NCBI GenBank assembly: GCA_030998225.1
Contig: JAPYXD010000728.1
Location: forward strand, 806,001 to 870,000
Reading direction: 5' to 3'
Source of the DNA: Diplolepis rosae
Taxonomy: Eukaryota; Arthropoda; Insecta; Hymenoptera; Diplolepididae
DNA: 64,000 nucleotides
Below the pieces are notes generated by a model, which worked only from the letters and a program-made list of their open reading frames with translations, made no database searches and was not told the origin of the DNA. Positions 52,700-64,000 of this stretch are shown here, piece by piece. Position numbers and translations under genes: made by a program. Position 1 is the stretch's first letter, and each line of letters opens with the position of its first letter.

Positions 52700-54457
52700 T
52701 CATCTAACATTTACCATTTACAAGGACATTTCGAAAACGATCGCATACCTTTCGAACTCAACAACGCACCAGCCACATTCCAGCGAATGATGGACACCGC
52801 GTTAAGGGGACTGATTGGAAAAATATGCTTTGTTTACCTGGATGATATTGTAATCTTTGGATCATGTATGGAAGAGCATCATCAGAACCTTGTAATTTTA
52901 CTTGGAAGACTCAGACAGACCGGTCTAAGACTTCAACCTGACAAGTGTGAATATTTGAGACCAGAACTTGAATATCTAGGACATTTTATTACAGCTGAAG
53001 GTGTTAAACCAAATTCAAAGAAGCTTGAAGTAGTTCTTAACTTCAAAAAACCTTCAAATCCAACCGATGTTCAGGAATTTTTAGGACGTTCTGGATACTA
53101 CAGGAAATTCATCAAGGATTTCTCTACACGGGCAAAACTACTAACAGAATTGACAAACAAAAAAATCAGCCATTTCACTGAACCGAGGTCTGCGAAAAGG
53201 CTTTCCAAGATTTAAAGAAATGCTTGTGCTCCTCATCCGTCCTACGATACCCAGACTATAGCAAAGAATCCACACTGACTACAGATGCTTATATGGTAAT
53301 GTCGAACTTGGCGGAATTCTATTAAGGGATTGACGCCCGTGCTGGTATATATCAAGAACGCTCAATAAGCCAGAAATCAACTATTGTACAACAGAAAAAG
53401 AGTTGTTAGCCATCGTGTGGTCTGTAGAAAGATTACGACAGTTCTTGTTTGGCAGAAAATTCAAGATACAAACGGACTATCAATCCTTCATCGTGGTTAT
53501 TAAGATAGAGGTTACGCCTTGGAGAATACGATTATGAAATAGAATATGTGAAAGGTAAAGACAACAAGGCAGCTGATGCTTTGTCAAGAGTACTCCCTGT
53601 TCAAGACTTCAAAACAGAAGAAACAAAACACATATTGGGCAATGTAGAGAGGCAAATAGAATACGAATTCACTGTCAATGTAGAACCGGGAATTGATAAA
53701 CCTGCAGCAAGTAAGCATCCAGAATCTCAAATAAGGAATGACGAATCATTAATAACTGTAGGAGTGTATGAGCAGATGGATTCTGTCATGAATCACTCGA
53801 ACCACCAGAAAACGAAGTCTAACATGATTGTAATCCAAAGTTGATTAGTGAGTATTATAAATGGCTAAAAAACAAGTCAGAAAACCCAAAAAAGTGGAAA
53901 CCTAACGCCGAAGGAAAGATGTGGATCAGACTCGTGAAAACTCAAGGAAGAAGACCTCCAAATAATATTCTAATGCCTGAATACGACGGAAGATTGTGGC
54001 TGACGAAATTACAAGAAGCCGTACTCCAATGCATAGAGCGGAAGCTAACCATCGTTCGATTGCACCTCAGCGATCCCACAGTAATTCCTTTAAAGAAACT
54101 GAAAATTCGACAACTCGTCAACTTCTTAGAGTTCAAGTACCCAAACTTACAGTTTTCAATGTGTACAAGTCCAACAGAAGATTTAACGCAAGAAGAGAAG
54201 CTAAGGATTACCGCAGAGTCATGGCAACTATTCATCGCAACATTTTGGAGAAAATAAATCAATTCTGCGCGCAAAGGAGAAAGGTGTAAGGAAAAATATC
54301 GAAGACATCATAATAATTAAATTCATAAAAAAATGCGACACTTGCCAAAAACAAAAGCTCACCAGAATAAGACCTAAACTTAAAGCGACTATTCCAGATT
54401 CACCTTTTGAGCCTAACGATAAAATTGCCATGGACATCTTTGGACCCTTGCCTATGA
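52700..54457 (+). pseudogene. Decayed Gypsy pol (RT, RNase H, start of integrase)
   Basis: 52700-53215 is RT from FELNNAPATFQRMM through the intact YLDDIVIFG to LGRSGYYRKFIKDF. RNase H follows in broken frames to 53580 (KGKDNKAADALSRVL). 53841-54257 is a linker with some homology to Gypsy Pol. 54290-54457 contains the integrase zinc finger part (CDTCQKQKLTRIRPK) and the first catalytic Asp (MDIFGPLP). A MITE then interrupts integrase. The 5' part of the element is missing. It is a different lineage from the two other Gypsy elements in the window. Confidence 0.85.
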
Positions 54458-54683
54458 TGTAACTGCTGTTTGCAACGTTTATAAATGAAAATACGAAACC
54501 AAAATTCCATCATCTGCAAATAAAATTTGAAATACAATAATTTACGAAGAGTTTATATTTTCGTGTATAAATGTTCAAAATTAAAACATAAGCATTAATC
54601 AGTAAATCATTTAAAAACAAAAAAATCATAATTAAAAAAAAAATTTATCTTTTTAGCTATAAACGTTACAAATGGTAGTTACA
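54458..54683. mobile_element. MITE, 226 bp, with a 10-bp target duplication
   Basis: Imperfect inverted ends TGTAACTGCTGTTTGCAACG and its near complement (CGTTACAAATGGTAGTTACA). TTGCCTATGA occurs on both sides (54448-54457, 54684-54693). A 9-10-base duplication fits Mutator-like elements. It splits the integrase frame, which resumes at once. Confidence 0.85.
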
Positions 54684-54693
54684 TTGCCTATGA

Positions 54694-55970
54694 CACTGAG
54701 CAAAAATGAATACATACTTTCCATACAGGACATGCTGACAAAGTATTTGATTCTCATAACACTGAAGGATACCAAGTCCGAATAAAAAATTACAGAATTG
54801 TTTAATTATTATATATATATATTCTTCTCTCAAGCACATTCTCACGGACCAAGGCGACAAATTACTGGCTCAACTTTTGGGATGATCAAGAAGCAAAAGA
54901 GGCCTTATAAATTTCGTAGAAAGTATCTCCAAGACACTCTTCGGTACTTTGGATGATAAAGACGTAGACACATAGACAACGAACTTGACCAATTGTACTA
55001 GAACAGCCTCTTGGCATCGAGTATTTCCAATCAAACCAGAATCCTCAAAACGTTTCTTAATTCAACCTCACACCATTTAATAACTTTGAACGATCACAGC
55101 AGACAGAATGTTGAAAAATATAACCTGCTGGTATCCTCAACGGATTCAAACACAAAGAAAATATCTGTTTCAAATCAAATAACTCTCTGTACATTAGAGT
55201 TGGCAGAACTATGTGAAGATGTTAATCTTTTGATTACAGCCATCAGTGACGACGAGCATAGCATTATTCATCAGCAAATAGTAATTCCAAGATAAAAATA
55301 GCAAAAAATATATAATCAAGCTTGATGAAAGTAATTACCAACATATTCTTGACATTTCAGAAATAACAAAAGCGAAAGTTATGAGTATATCATACTGACT
55401 GAACAACGGACAATTTATGTACCAGGTGACTATAAGATATGTCAATTTTCGCCTTTTAAAATAAACGAATTAGTTTACATACAACTCTATCAGTAAAATG
55501 AATATATTATTATACCAGAGGAAGAAATAGAAATAAACATATTATGTTCGGAACAGAGCTCAAATAAACTGACTAATGGACCGCCCATGGTGCTAGAATA
55601 ATCTGACAATTGCGTCATTAATTTCGATAGCATTATTATGAAAATAAGGAAAACCTACTAAACTAGAAAGAATGTGCACTTGAATAAGACCATTGTTATC
55701 CTTTTTTACGTGACTGAATTAGATTCAATAGAAGATAAAATTTTATCTTTACAAAAATCGATTAAAGTCACTAATTTAAAACATTTGGGACAGAGTCTAG
55801 CCGACATTGAGAATTATTTATACAAAGGCAAGAGAGCTCATAGAACGCAAACTTGTAGCGAAAAGATACAGAAACACTTAGTTACTTAGGTTACACATCT
55901 ATTGTAATAACCACAATCTTTATACTGTATAAATGTGGAACCTGTAACATTGCCAAAAATTTTCTGCCCA
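54694..55970 (+). pseudogene. Decayed integrase end and errantivirus-type envelope
   Basis: 54700-54790 continues integrase (NEYILSIQDMLTKYL). 54838-54870 has ILTDQGDK, the second catalytic Asp. From about 54895 the envelope begins: GLINFVESISKTLFGTLDD is the fusion-peptide-type block of insect F-like envelopes. Later pieces (55011-55295, 55674-55889) carry helical heptad-like stretches (ILSLQKSIKVTNLKHLG). Many stops. The order pol then env identifies the clade as errantivirus-like. No LTR could be fixed, although AGTAGGGGGTGTGAAG near 56142 may be its polypurine tract. Confidence 0.6.
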
Positions 55971-57810
55971 ACATTTACCTGAAGGTATTCTGCGTAAACA
56001 ACAATGTAAATAATTCTACAACTCCATAAATTGTAACCTACATACCTCACGCGGCACCACTCTGAGTCGAAAAAAATTTAAATGTCCCGGACATTCAACC
56101 ACGAAAGGTGAAATTACTTTTTTCAAGAGAAAAACGAAACCAGTAGGGGGTGTGAAGGCTGAGGATTTTACTACTTTTTTTTGTTTCTGGAAAGCGTTCC
56201 TTTGGTCCAGAGATCTGATCTTTCCCCACTTTTTCTCTTCTATTCAGGGTATATTACTAAAGAAGCCACCCTTGGGTCCAGCATCACATCTCTGTCAATA
56301 CTCTTAGTGTAAGCTACAGCTGCTATTATATCTGACACATTTCTTAAATAAACAATATACTTTTTATATACCGTTTTCCTCACATATGTTTAAAAAGTTT
56401 AATTATTTTTACCCGTCACATCTAGAAGAGTAGTGTACATTTTTTTTTTTTTTTCTTTGAATGCGTTGTGTGTTGTACCCAGGATTTCAGGAATATGCCT
56501 TACAAAATCCTGATTTTAGAAGCGATTGTTTTAATACCCTAGCGTTCAGCCGATTTGCTGGGGTACTCTTAAATATCCTTATTTGCTTGACTTAAAAACA
56601 CGAAAAAAAGTTTTCTAAAGAAAACTATTATGACCTTATGTACAAATGTATGTCATTTATTTATATCAGTGTAAGCTTTTATGCCTATGAAATAAAAGAA
56701 TTTACTTTTTGAGATGATAAGAGGTAATACTAACCTAAAAACCATTTTTTTTTAATCAAGCAATCATCCAACTTATCACCTGTCCCACAAATTACACGTC
56801 AAAAAGTTTTTACAGCCGAGAATTTTACATAACCACACGTTTTTAGAATCAAACTGACTTGAAAAATAAAGATAAACGATTCAGGGTCCGCTCATACCTT
56901 CACATATATGCAATATATGCAGCTTGCATGTGGGTTGCCATGGTAACATATTAGTAGGAGAGAAAAGAAAATTTTCTGTCTCTCTCTCTTGCATGTTATT
57001 TTAACAATATTAATTTAAATTATTAGCAATAGGCGGTCCTGCGTGGCCTGAATTTCTATTTGTAAAGTAACATAAAATTTGCGACGTAAGCAATTTGATT
57101 GGCTAAAGGGTTCAATGAAAGGGTTAAACCAGAGATGAGTTGGGTGATTGCTAAAGTAATGGAACACAGTGGGTCCACTCATATAGGAATAAAGGGGAAC
57201 GAATTGTAGTGTTTGCTATCAAAAAGTGGTGGCGCTACTATCGCTACCGATGTTATTTTTAAACTGTCGTTACCATAGCAACCGTAGTTTGATATTCTTT
57301 CGATGAAATCTGTTAATCTGATGGTTTACATAATTTTAATCGTTTTTAACAATTATTAATTCTTATGATCAGTGATGATTCAATAAAATTGTGAAAAGTT
57401 ATTTCAAGCTTTAGTCAGCTTCAGCAAGCGGGAAGTTTCGACTAAAGTAAGTATTAAAAATATTTCACAAATTTATACAATTTTGTTAGATCTGTACGGC
57501 GACATTGAATTATTTCCAGTGGAAACGCAAGTAGATTTTAAGCTTCGTGTTCCATTAACTCAGAAATTAATTAACTTTTGGGTTAATTACAATTTATTTT
57601 TCCATATTGTACTTGTGATTTTTTTCTTACTTTTAGATTTATATCTCGCAAGTTCTGCATCGCTCCAGTCTTCGGTGGATTGTTTGTATTAAGTGAGACA
57701 AACTTTTATGTAGTTTCAGTGGTGAGTGATATACCTTTCAATTTGTTTGGAATGTTAATCTAGGTGTCTTGTTTACATTTTAAGCTAGTTCCTTCACGAA
57801 AATTACACCT
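55971..57810. other. Spacer, nothing recognised
   Basis: Contains a T-run (56441-56455) and a more GC-balanced part near 57160-57300. No domain-bearing open frame was found; the 69-codon frame at 57483 is hydrophobic at its end but has no ATG start or known motif. Confidence 0.35.
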
Positions 57811-58409
57811 CAGGCAAAAATAAATAATTTTGCTTTCAAAAATAGCAATATTATTAGTGAAGGGCTAATTTAAAAGAGAAAAAATTATTTTCCATGAAAA
57901 AAATTTTAAATGCAGAAAAATAATTTTATTTTTGCCCCAACTTTTTTTCATATCGCTTCTTACCAAATTTTAAAAAATTATGCTATTGTAATAAATTACA
58001 AATCACTTTTTCAAGAAAAAGATTCTCTACAACTTGACCGTTTCCAATATTCAAAAATAAATTCTTTAACGGCTGAAATTATGAAAAAAAAAATATTTCG
58101 AAACAAAATTTTTATAAATAAATTGCTGTATTTTATAATAATTGATTTATTTCCAAAAATTGGAAACGGTCAAGTTGTAGAGAATCCCTTTCCTAAAAAA
58201 ATGATTCATGATGTATCAGAATCGCACCATTTTTAAAAATTTGATATGAAACGGTAAGAGAAAAAGTTCGGGTAAAAATTAAAATTTTTAAATGCATTAT
58301 TTTTTTGCATTTAAAATTTTTTCCATGGGAAATAATCTTTTCTCTTTCAAATTAGCCCTTCACTAATAATATTGCTATTTTTGAAAGCAAAATTATCTAT
58401 TTTTGCCTG
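57811..58409. mobile_element. Foldback element, 599 bp, with arms of about 250 bp
   Basis: The ends CAGGCAAAAATAAATAATTT and its near complement (58390-58409) open long inverted arms; AACTTGACCGTTTCCAATAT (58030) pairs with GGAAACGGTCAAGTTGTAGA (58158). No clear target duplication. The open frame 57910-58236 lies within the palindrome and is not a gene. Confidence 0.8.
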
Positions 58410-59021
58410 ATACAATATACAATACCATTTTATAAGTTATAAATGACATTGTAATGTAACATAGAATCTAATGCCTACATGAATTGCTTCAAGTATCAAG
58501 TGTTAGGATTGTAATACATGTTTTTTATTTTCGAAGTGATATATTGATTTCTATAGATAATCATCTGTAATTGATGAAAGAAATATATGGATACATATCA
58601 ATATTAATACACGGGCACGTCACTTCTTTTAAAAAATAAATAAGTTAAACGTAAGTTTTTATTTCAAGAGGATTATCTGTTTCATTGAAATACACACTTC
58701 AAATTTTTTATTTTATTCAGTTTTGATACTATCATTGCGACAGAAAATATTAAAAAAAAACATTAGTATTAATTAAAAATGGATAGAATCTCTTGAATAA
58801 CAGAATAGCTTTGATAACAATTGTAATTATCATAAACGTAAGAAGGTTGATTTCGATTTACATTCGAAAATTCATTACTAATTACATTTGAGTGTTTCAT
58901 TCATTTTTTAACCCCCAACTGAATTGACTTTTTCTTTCTATCATTACATATCATAGAGGGTGATAATTCAACAAATATTCCAATTTATTTATTGATTTCT
59001 GCATGTATGTAGAGAAGTGAT

Positions 59022-59994
59022 ATGGATTGCTGTGCTCCTGGCTGCATCTCGAAGAGGAAAGTGCAAATGCACAAATTCCCTAAAAACTTGGAAGCTTTTT
59101 TAAAAGCGCATATTTGGTACGATTATAAAAAAGATAAAATAATTGGCTTTGAAGATTTTGGACAAAGGAGGACACATTTTTTCGCTGACCACATTTTAAC
59201 TTTCATGATACGAGGATTGTATACATATATGAAGTTCCCTGTTACATACTACTTCTGCAGCTCCCAAACTAAATTTGAGATTTTAATGGGTCTCATTAGA
59301 GAAAATCTCAAGTTATTAAAAGAATGCAGGCTCGATGTTGTAGTCTCCGTTTGCGACCATGGGACGTCTAATGTAAAGGCAGTCAAAGAACTGCGGGCGC
59401 AATATCTTCAATATTGTTTTAGAAATGGAATCGAAGCAGGTAAAAAAAATAATGCAACATCTTTTTTTCTCCTTCAATAAAAACTTTTGTTTATCGATAT
59501 TAACTTTTCAAGTGAAATAACATTTTTAAAATTGCTAAGGTCTTCTAAAGGTACTTTTTATTTTAGAAAAAAATACTGCGGTTATATACATAGAAGGAGT
59601 AAGAGTTATCATGATTTTCGACCCGCCTTACTTGGATAAATGCGATAGAAGTAACTTATTAACAAAACACTTAGAACTGGACTATCGTGAAGCTGAAAAG
59701 AATAAAGAGATTCCACGAAAGTTTGTTCAGTGGAAAAATTATGAAAAACCTTTTGATATGGACGTAGAGAGCAATACAACGTACCGTTCGTTACCAAAAT
59801 TAACAGAATTTCACTTTCGAATTGGACAAATACAAAAAATGAAAAACATAGTGTGCAGACAAGTTTTAAGTCGCTCAATGGTGCGATTCATAGAGAGGGC
59901 GGTTGCTTTAAAGGATGAGTTTCGAGTTTATTTAAAAAAAAAAAAGAATACATTCCCCTTGGAAATATTATTGTACATGTTTGAATTTGTTTAA
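59022..59994 (+). pseudogene. P-element (THAP9-like) transposase fragment
   Basis: Starts with a THAP-like zinc-finger beginning (MDCCAPGCISKRKVQMHKFP), then jumps, through a deletion of the rest of the DNA-binding domain, to the catalytic part (ADHILTFMIRGLYTYMKFPV, VVSVCDHGTSNVKAV). An intron-like gap 59440-59566 (GTAAAA...TTTTAG) precedes IFDPPYLDKC and LPKLTEFHFRIGQIQKMKNI, typical P-type blocks. Transposase of this kind cuts and pastes with GTP as cofactor. Large deletions and a premature end mean this copy is not active. No terminal repeats found. Confidence 0.7.
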
Positions 59995-60109
59995 TGTCGG
60001 AGATTGTGAATATGTTGGATAAAAAGATTGGTTCGTTCAGACATATCAAGTCTGCTATTTATTTTTTGCCAACGTTTCGACAAGTGTCAATAGGCTCAAA
60101 CACAGACCT

Positions 60110-60459
60110 AGTCAATAATGGAAATTTCGTCACTTTATAAATAGTTGTATCCTTGTATTTATTTTCCATATAATTGTCACTGGTATTTGTAAAGCATTTT
60201 TTCAGATGGAAAATTATTTACATTAAAACTGTCAATTAATATAAAATTATGGGTTTGGTCTGATAAAAACAATAAATGTGGATCTACATAATAAGACTAT
60301 AGTCCTGGTATTAAATCCATAATTTTATATCAATTGACAGTTTTACTGTAATTAACTTTTGATCTGAAAAAAATTTTTACAAATACTAATGACAACGAGA
60401 TCGAAAATAAACACAAGGATACAAATATTTATAGAATCTCGAAATTTTAATTATTGACT
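60110..60459. mobile_element. Inverted-repeat MITE, 350 bp
   Basis: Ends AGTCAATAATGGAAATTTCG and its near complement; inner arms also match (AAACTGTCAATTAATATAAA against its reverse at about 60330). It forms one long imperfect hairpin. It sits inside the P-element remnant region. Confidence 0.75.
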
Positions 60460-60663
60460 ATGTTTATGTCCCCAACCTGTAAATGTAAGTATCCTGATGA
60501 TACCTTCAGAGTGGAGGCCGAAAAATTAAGAAAAATGATTAGCAGATTCAATATGTTTGAAAGAATCTATCTTTTTATGCAAATTATTGTACATCTTTTT
60601 TTTAATGCATGCACAAATATTACGTTTTCAATTATACATTTGTTCAATTAATTTGCAGAAGTT

Positions 60664-61125
60664 TTACACAGAAAAGGCAAGGAAAGTCTTCAATTGGAGG
60701 AAGATGCATTGGCCTCCGCTGCTTATGCAGATTTTTCTGACCAACGACTGGATTCATGCAATACACGAAAGTCAGGAGAGAAGCAAGACAAGCCTTTGAC
60801 AAAATTGGTTACCGATGAGTCTGGTCACATGGAATTTTGACAGCAAGCAATCACGAAAATCGGAAACATGCGATATAAATACAACAGCTGCGGATTATTT
60901 CGAACGAAGCTACACACAAGCAGGAAATGTCGTCAATCGACAGTTACAGCGTGGATCTTGGAAGCCTTTCTTAAGGCAACGTTTAATAAAGTTTTAAATC
61001 AGCGGAAAAAAGTAGATTTTGAATGGATTTCCTGCAGCGAGCATTGTTTGGACGTTCAGAAAAAATTTGTAGAAAACATTGTGCATCATAACATTTTAAT
61101 ATGGTGCATTCATATTCTATGGTGA
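60664..61125 (+). pseudogene. Possible C-terminal P-element transposase fragment
   Basis: Broken frames give KGKESLQLEEDAL and, further on, FEWISCSEHCLDVQKKFVEN with a following IVHHNILIWC. The last block resembles the C-terminus of P-type transposases. Its position after 59022-59994, in the same direction, supports one disrupted gene. The identification is weak. Confidence 0.3.
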
Positions 61126-62575
61126 GCCTACGAGTTTCTGTTCCTATGAAAAAGGCGCCGGGAAATCCACAGAAGTAAATTATGTGAGCCTCATTTTCAG
61201 ATTACTCAGGCCTCACAGACCGGTCACTATATCCCCTATTGTCCTCTATATTCAGTTCAGGTCCTTAAAGTCCCCTATTTTCAAGATTTGATCCCTAAAG
61301 TTCCTTATTTTCAGCCATTAGTGTACATTTTTTAAAATTTGTATAAAATTCTTCGTTTTCTTCGATTTTGATTCTCAGTTTTTTTAACACCATAAATGCT
61401 GAAAATTGTTTTAGGCTGTGGTAAATAATTATAATCTGTTTTACGATGTAATGATATATATGAACAAACCTGATCTTCATAATAATAGGTAAAACCATCG
61501 CAATAATGATATAAATATCATTCGGAATGTATAAGACCTAAGAATTTAAAAAGAAGTCCATATATGTAACCTTTACAGTATTAGTATTGTTTTAGTAATT
61601 TATTTAAACTTAAAATTAAGTCAAGAAAGCTCATATTGTGTTATTGGAAGTATACTTATTAATGAAAAGACTGAAATTTAAAGAAGTCACATTCATACAT
61701 AATAGCTTTAAATTACATTAGAGTTATATAGATGTGAGCGGATTTCGTGAAATTAATCGTAAGGATACTAAATGTATAGCATGTGAGATTGCCTATAAGT
61801 ACCTTTCTTTAACCAAAGTATAAAACATCTAAAAAAATGAAATTTTGTTGAGAGTTAATTGAAATTTAATTTAATTAGACTTACATACATAGTCGTGATA
61901 TATAGGCAATTTCCTATTTAATACTAAAAATACTCACGTCCGAAAATTTGTGAAGTGCAGTTGTGTACGAAAATATGAATATATTTATTATTTACTAAAA
62001 TAAAAAGTATTATGTCTTTATTTACCTTTTATTAAAAAGTTTATTCTTTTCAAAACCTTTCAACTTATTATTTTTGTGTTCATGTCTGAAATAAGTAAAA
62101 TTTATTTTTAAAAATTTAAACATCAAAAGTCTTGATAAATGTATTACCAAAAATTTGAAAAATCAATACAGGATTTAGATTTCACATAAATTTCTTAGAC
62201 ACAATAATAATTTAGAATTCGCAATTGTAAAATCCATATTATGAAAATATACAACACAGAAAATAAATAACCTTTTTATTGTTTATACACAAGATACTTT
62301 TTGATAATAATGCAATTTTTTAATGTACATTTAAAAATTTAGCTTCATTAAACTTCATACAAAGTTATAATGAAAATGTATACGTAATACAATTTAATAA
62401 TTATATTATATATATTAATAATCATAGTTATAATAATTGATTAATTATAATAGTTTCTCAAAATATTTTATAAATAATTTATGAAAAAAGTTGATTTTTT
62501 TTACTTGAGTAGGGCTCAAAAACTTTGTTGACGGCACTTACTCTCACAAGCTCTGAATAACCCTTACAGTCACTA
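61126..62575. other. AT-rich spacer, nothing recognised
   Basis: No gene, tandem repeat or inverted repeat of note. Confidence 0.4.
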
Positions 62576-62778
62576 CCCTTGTAGAAGAAAATAATTGGAC
62601 CCGATTGATCCGATTGAACCCATTTCAAAAACATCATTGAAACCAATTTATTAATCGGATTCAAAATGGTCTCGCCTGATTGAATCCGATTAATCAATCG
62701 GTTTCAATGATGTTTTTGAAATGGGGTCAATTGGATCAATTGGTCCTAATCGGGTCCAATTATTTTTTTCTACAAGGG
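62576..62778. mobile_element. MITE, 203 bp, TA target duplication
   Basis: Ends CCCTTGTAGAAGAAAATAAT and its near complement (ending CTACAAGGG at 62778), with TA on both sides (62574-62575, 62779-62780), as for Tc1/mariner-type MITEs. The arms extend almost to the centre (AACCCATTTCAAAAACATCA pairs with TGATGTTTTTGAAATGGGGT). No coding content. Confidence 0.85.
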
Positions 62779-64000
62779 TATATAAGAAATTTCCAAGTTT
62801 TATCTCTTATCATTGTAAGCGTGCGCGTGCGTGATTCGACGAAAGCGTATCGTACTATATATAAGTGTAGTTATTAGGTTTATATATGTAAGTTTATATG
62901 GTTAAGTGTAATTGTGATTAAAAATATGTTTTGCTACGACTGAATGGTGTTGAATATATTTGTATGCTGTTTATGTATGTATGTATGTTTCGGATGACTA
63001 AATGTCAGGCAATATCTGGCAGTAAGAATTTTTATTTATTTAAATTTATTATTTCATTGCCAGTTGAAATAATACAGCCGATGCTCATTTTACTCAACTA
63101 CGGTTTGAAGCTCCTCAAGCGTCGGTGATATATTTATACATTTCAGGTTAACCCACTGACGCATTGTGATGCCCTGTCGTCGACAACGTTTTACTCATCT
63201 CCTTACTATTTCCAACTATTTCCTATATAACCAGTGATCCCAGATCTGAAACCGACGCAGTGTCTCGCACTCTCAGCCTGCCTGTCGGTGTGAATCGGGT
63301 AGGGAGCGAAGACGGGGCACGTTGCCATTTTTCTTTCCTCGTCACTCTTGCATGCGAGAACGACTCGTCCCATTTCCCCTTATTCTCCTCGCTTCTTCGT
63401 TACAATGCATGCGTTTTCAACTGTTCCAAGTTTTAGATTTCAGGCTGTCGTTTATCGAGGCGAAATTGAGAAATGTGTTTTCTCGACTCCGTGCAAAAGA
63501 GGCGCGAAGCAGACGACAATTTCAAATTTACAGAATATGTAGTTATGGAAATAATACATCTTTTTTCGATATTTTAATCAATTTTTCCCTAGAATAAACA
63601 TCTATCAGTTTTAAAAAAATTGTGGAATCATTCTGAAAGTCTAAACATTATTTTTAAGTGGAAATTTGAAATTAATAAATATTTACAATTTGAATCTATA
63701 TATAAATTGAAAATATTTGAAATTTTTAAAGGAAAGCTTAAGTTATAAATTTCGAATTTCCATAATTTTTACCAATTTTGTATATTTAAAAAATTTTCAA
63801 TTAGCGAATTATTTAGCATTAAGAAGAGATAAACATAAAATTTAAGATTGAATATTACATTCTCAATTTTATGTTAGACATATTTTCATCTCACTGCTTG
63901 CAGCCTAATCACAGACTTTTCATTCAAAAAATGAATTGCTTTATAGAAAGGAAAAATTTTCTAATAGGAGATAAATTAAAAAGATAAAAAATGTGTTCAG
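62779..64000. other. Right edge, nothing recognised
   Basis: A more GC-rich part at 63160-63530 has two overlapping short open frames without known motifs; it could be the start of a gene or a promoter region beyond the window, but nothing supports it firmly. The rest is AT-rich. Confidence 0.3.

Noticed and set aside
1..64000. CRISPR arrays, bacterial operons or rRNA genes
   Set aside because: No short regularly spaced repeats, no ribosomal RNA sequence; the window is eukaryotic repeat DNA.

Overview
The window is eukaryotic, almost certainly from an insect: AT-rich DNA, GT-AG introns, TATA plus TCAGT-type initiators, mariner, Tc1, P-element, piggyBac-type, R1-clade and Ty3/Gypsy elements. 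I cannot fix the order. Nearly all of it is mobile-element sequence, mostly nested, and I see no clearly intact host gene.

The main object is one complete, young LTR retrotransposon of about 20 kb on the minus strand (24362-44402). It has two near-identical LTRs (about 833 and 837 bp), a 4-bp CCAA target duplication, a tRNA-Gly-type primer-binding site and a polypurine tract. Read on the minus strand it carries Gag, Pol (protease-RT-RNase H, a long charged linker with AT-hook-like motifs, integrase), and then a large accessory set. That set is a CARD-like protein, a chuvirus-like glycoprotein, two proteins with double-stranded-RNA-binding domains (dsRBD) plus zinc-knuckle cysteines, a baculovirus-F/errantivirus-type envelope, two cysteine-rich proteins and a third dsRBD/zinc-knuckle protein. 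Between these lie two genes on the opposite strand with their own introns and, for one, a good TATA/initiator promoter. Most accessory start codons on the coding strand sit just after a splice-acceptor-like AG, and a GTAAGT donor lies in the LTR, which suggests spliced subgenomic mRNAs. By inference the set covers cell entry (two unrelated envelopes), RNAi evasion (dsRBD proteins) and apoptosis control (CARD).

This element sits inside an older composite (22319-48454) with about 840-bp inverted termini and an 8-bp duplication (TCCAGAAC), hAT-like, which itself split an exon of a repeat-type gene whose halves lie at about 21340-22318 and 48455-49994.

Left side: 1-3404 is the 3' end of another LTR element with a related glycoprotein and a roughly 1.95-kb LTR; 3405-5877 is a decayed Gypsy pol; 6090-8900 holds small inverted-repeat elements and tRNA-like SINE pieces; 9180-10980 is a tandem repeat with a 1.2-kb mariner inserted; 11229-12250 is a broken Tc1 with a hammerhead-ribozyme-like motif behind it; 14374-19930 is a decayed R1-clade non-LTR element with a 15-bp target duplication and a near-perfect 338-bp palindrome; 20418-20972 is a piggyBac-type MITE. 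Right side: 50101-50886 is a two-finger C2H2 gene of repetitive type; 52690-55900 is a decayed env-bearing Gypsy element with a MITE in its integrase; then foldback elements and P-element transposase remnants (59022-61125) up to the end.
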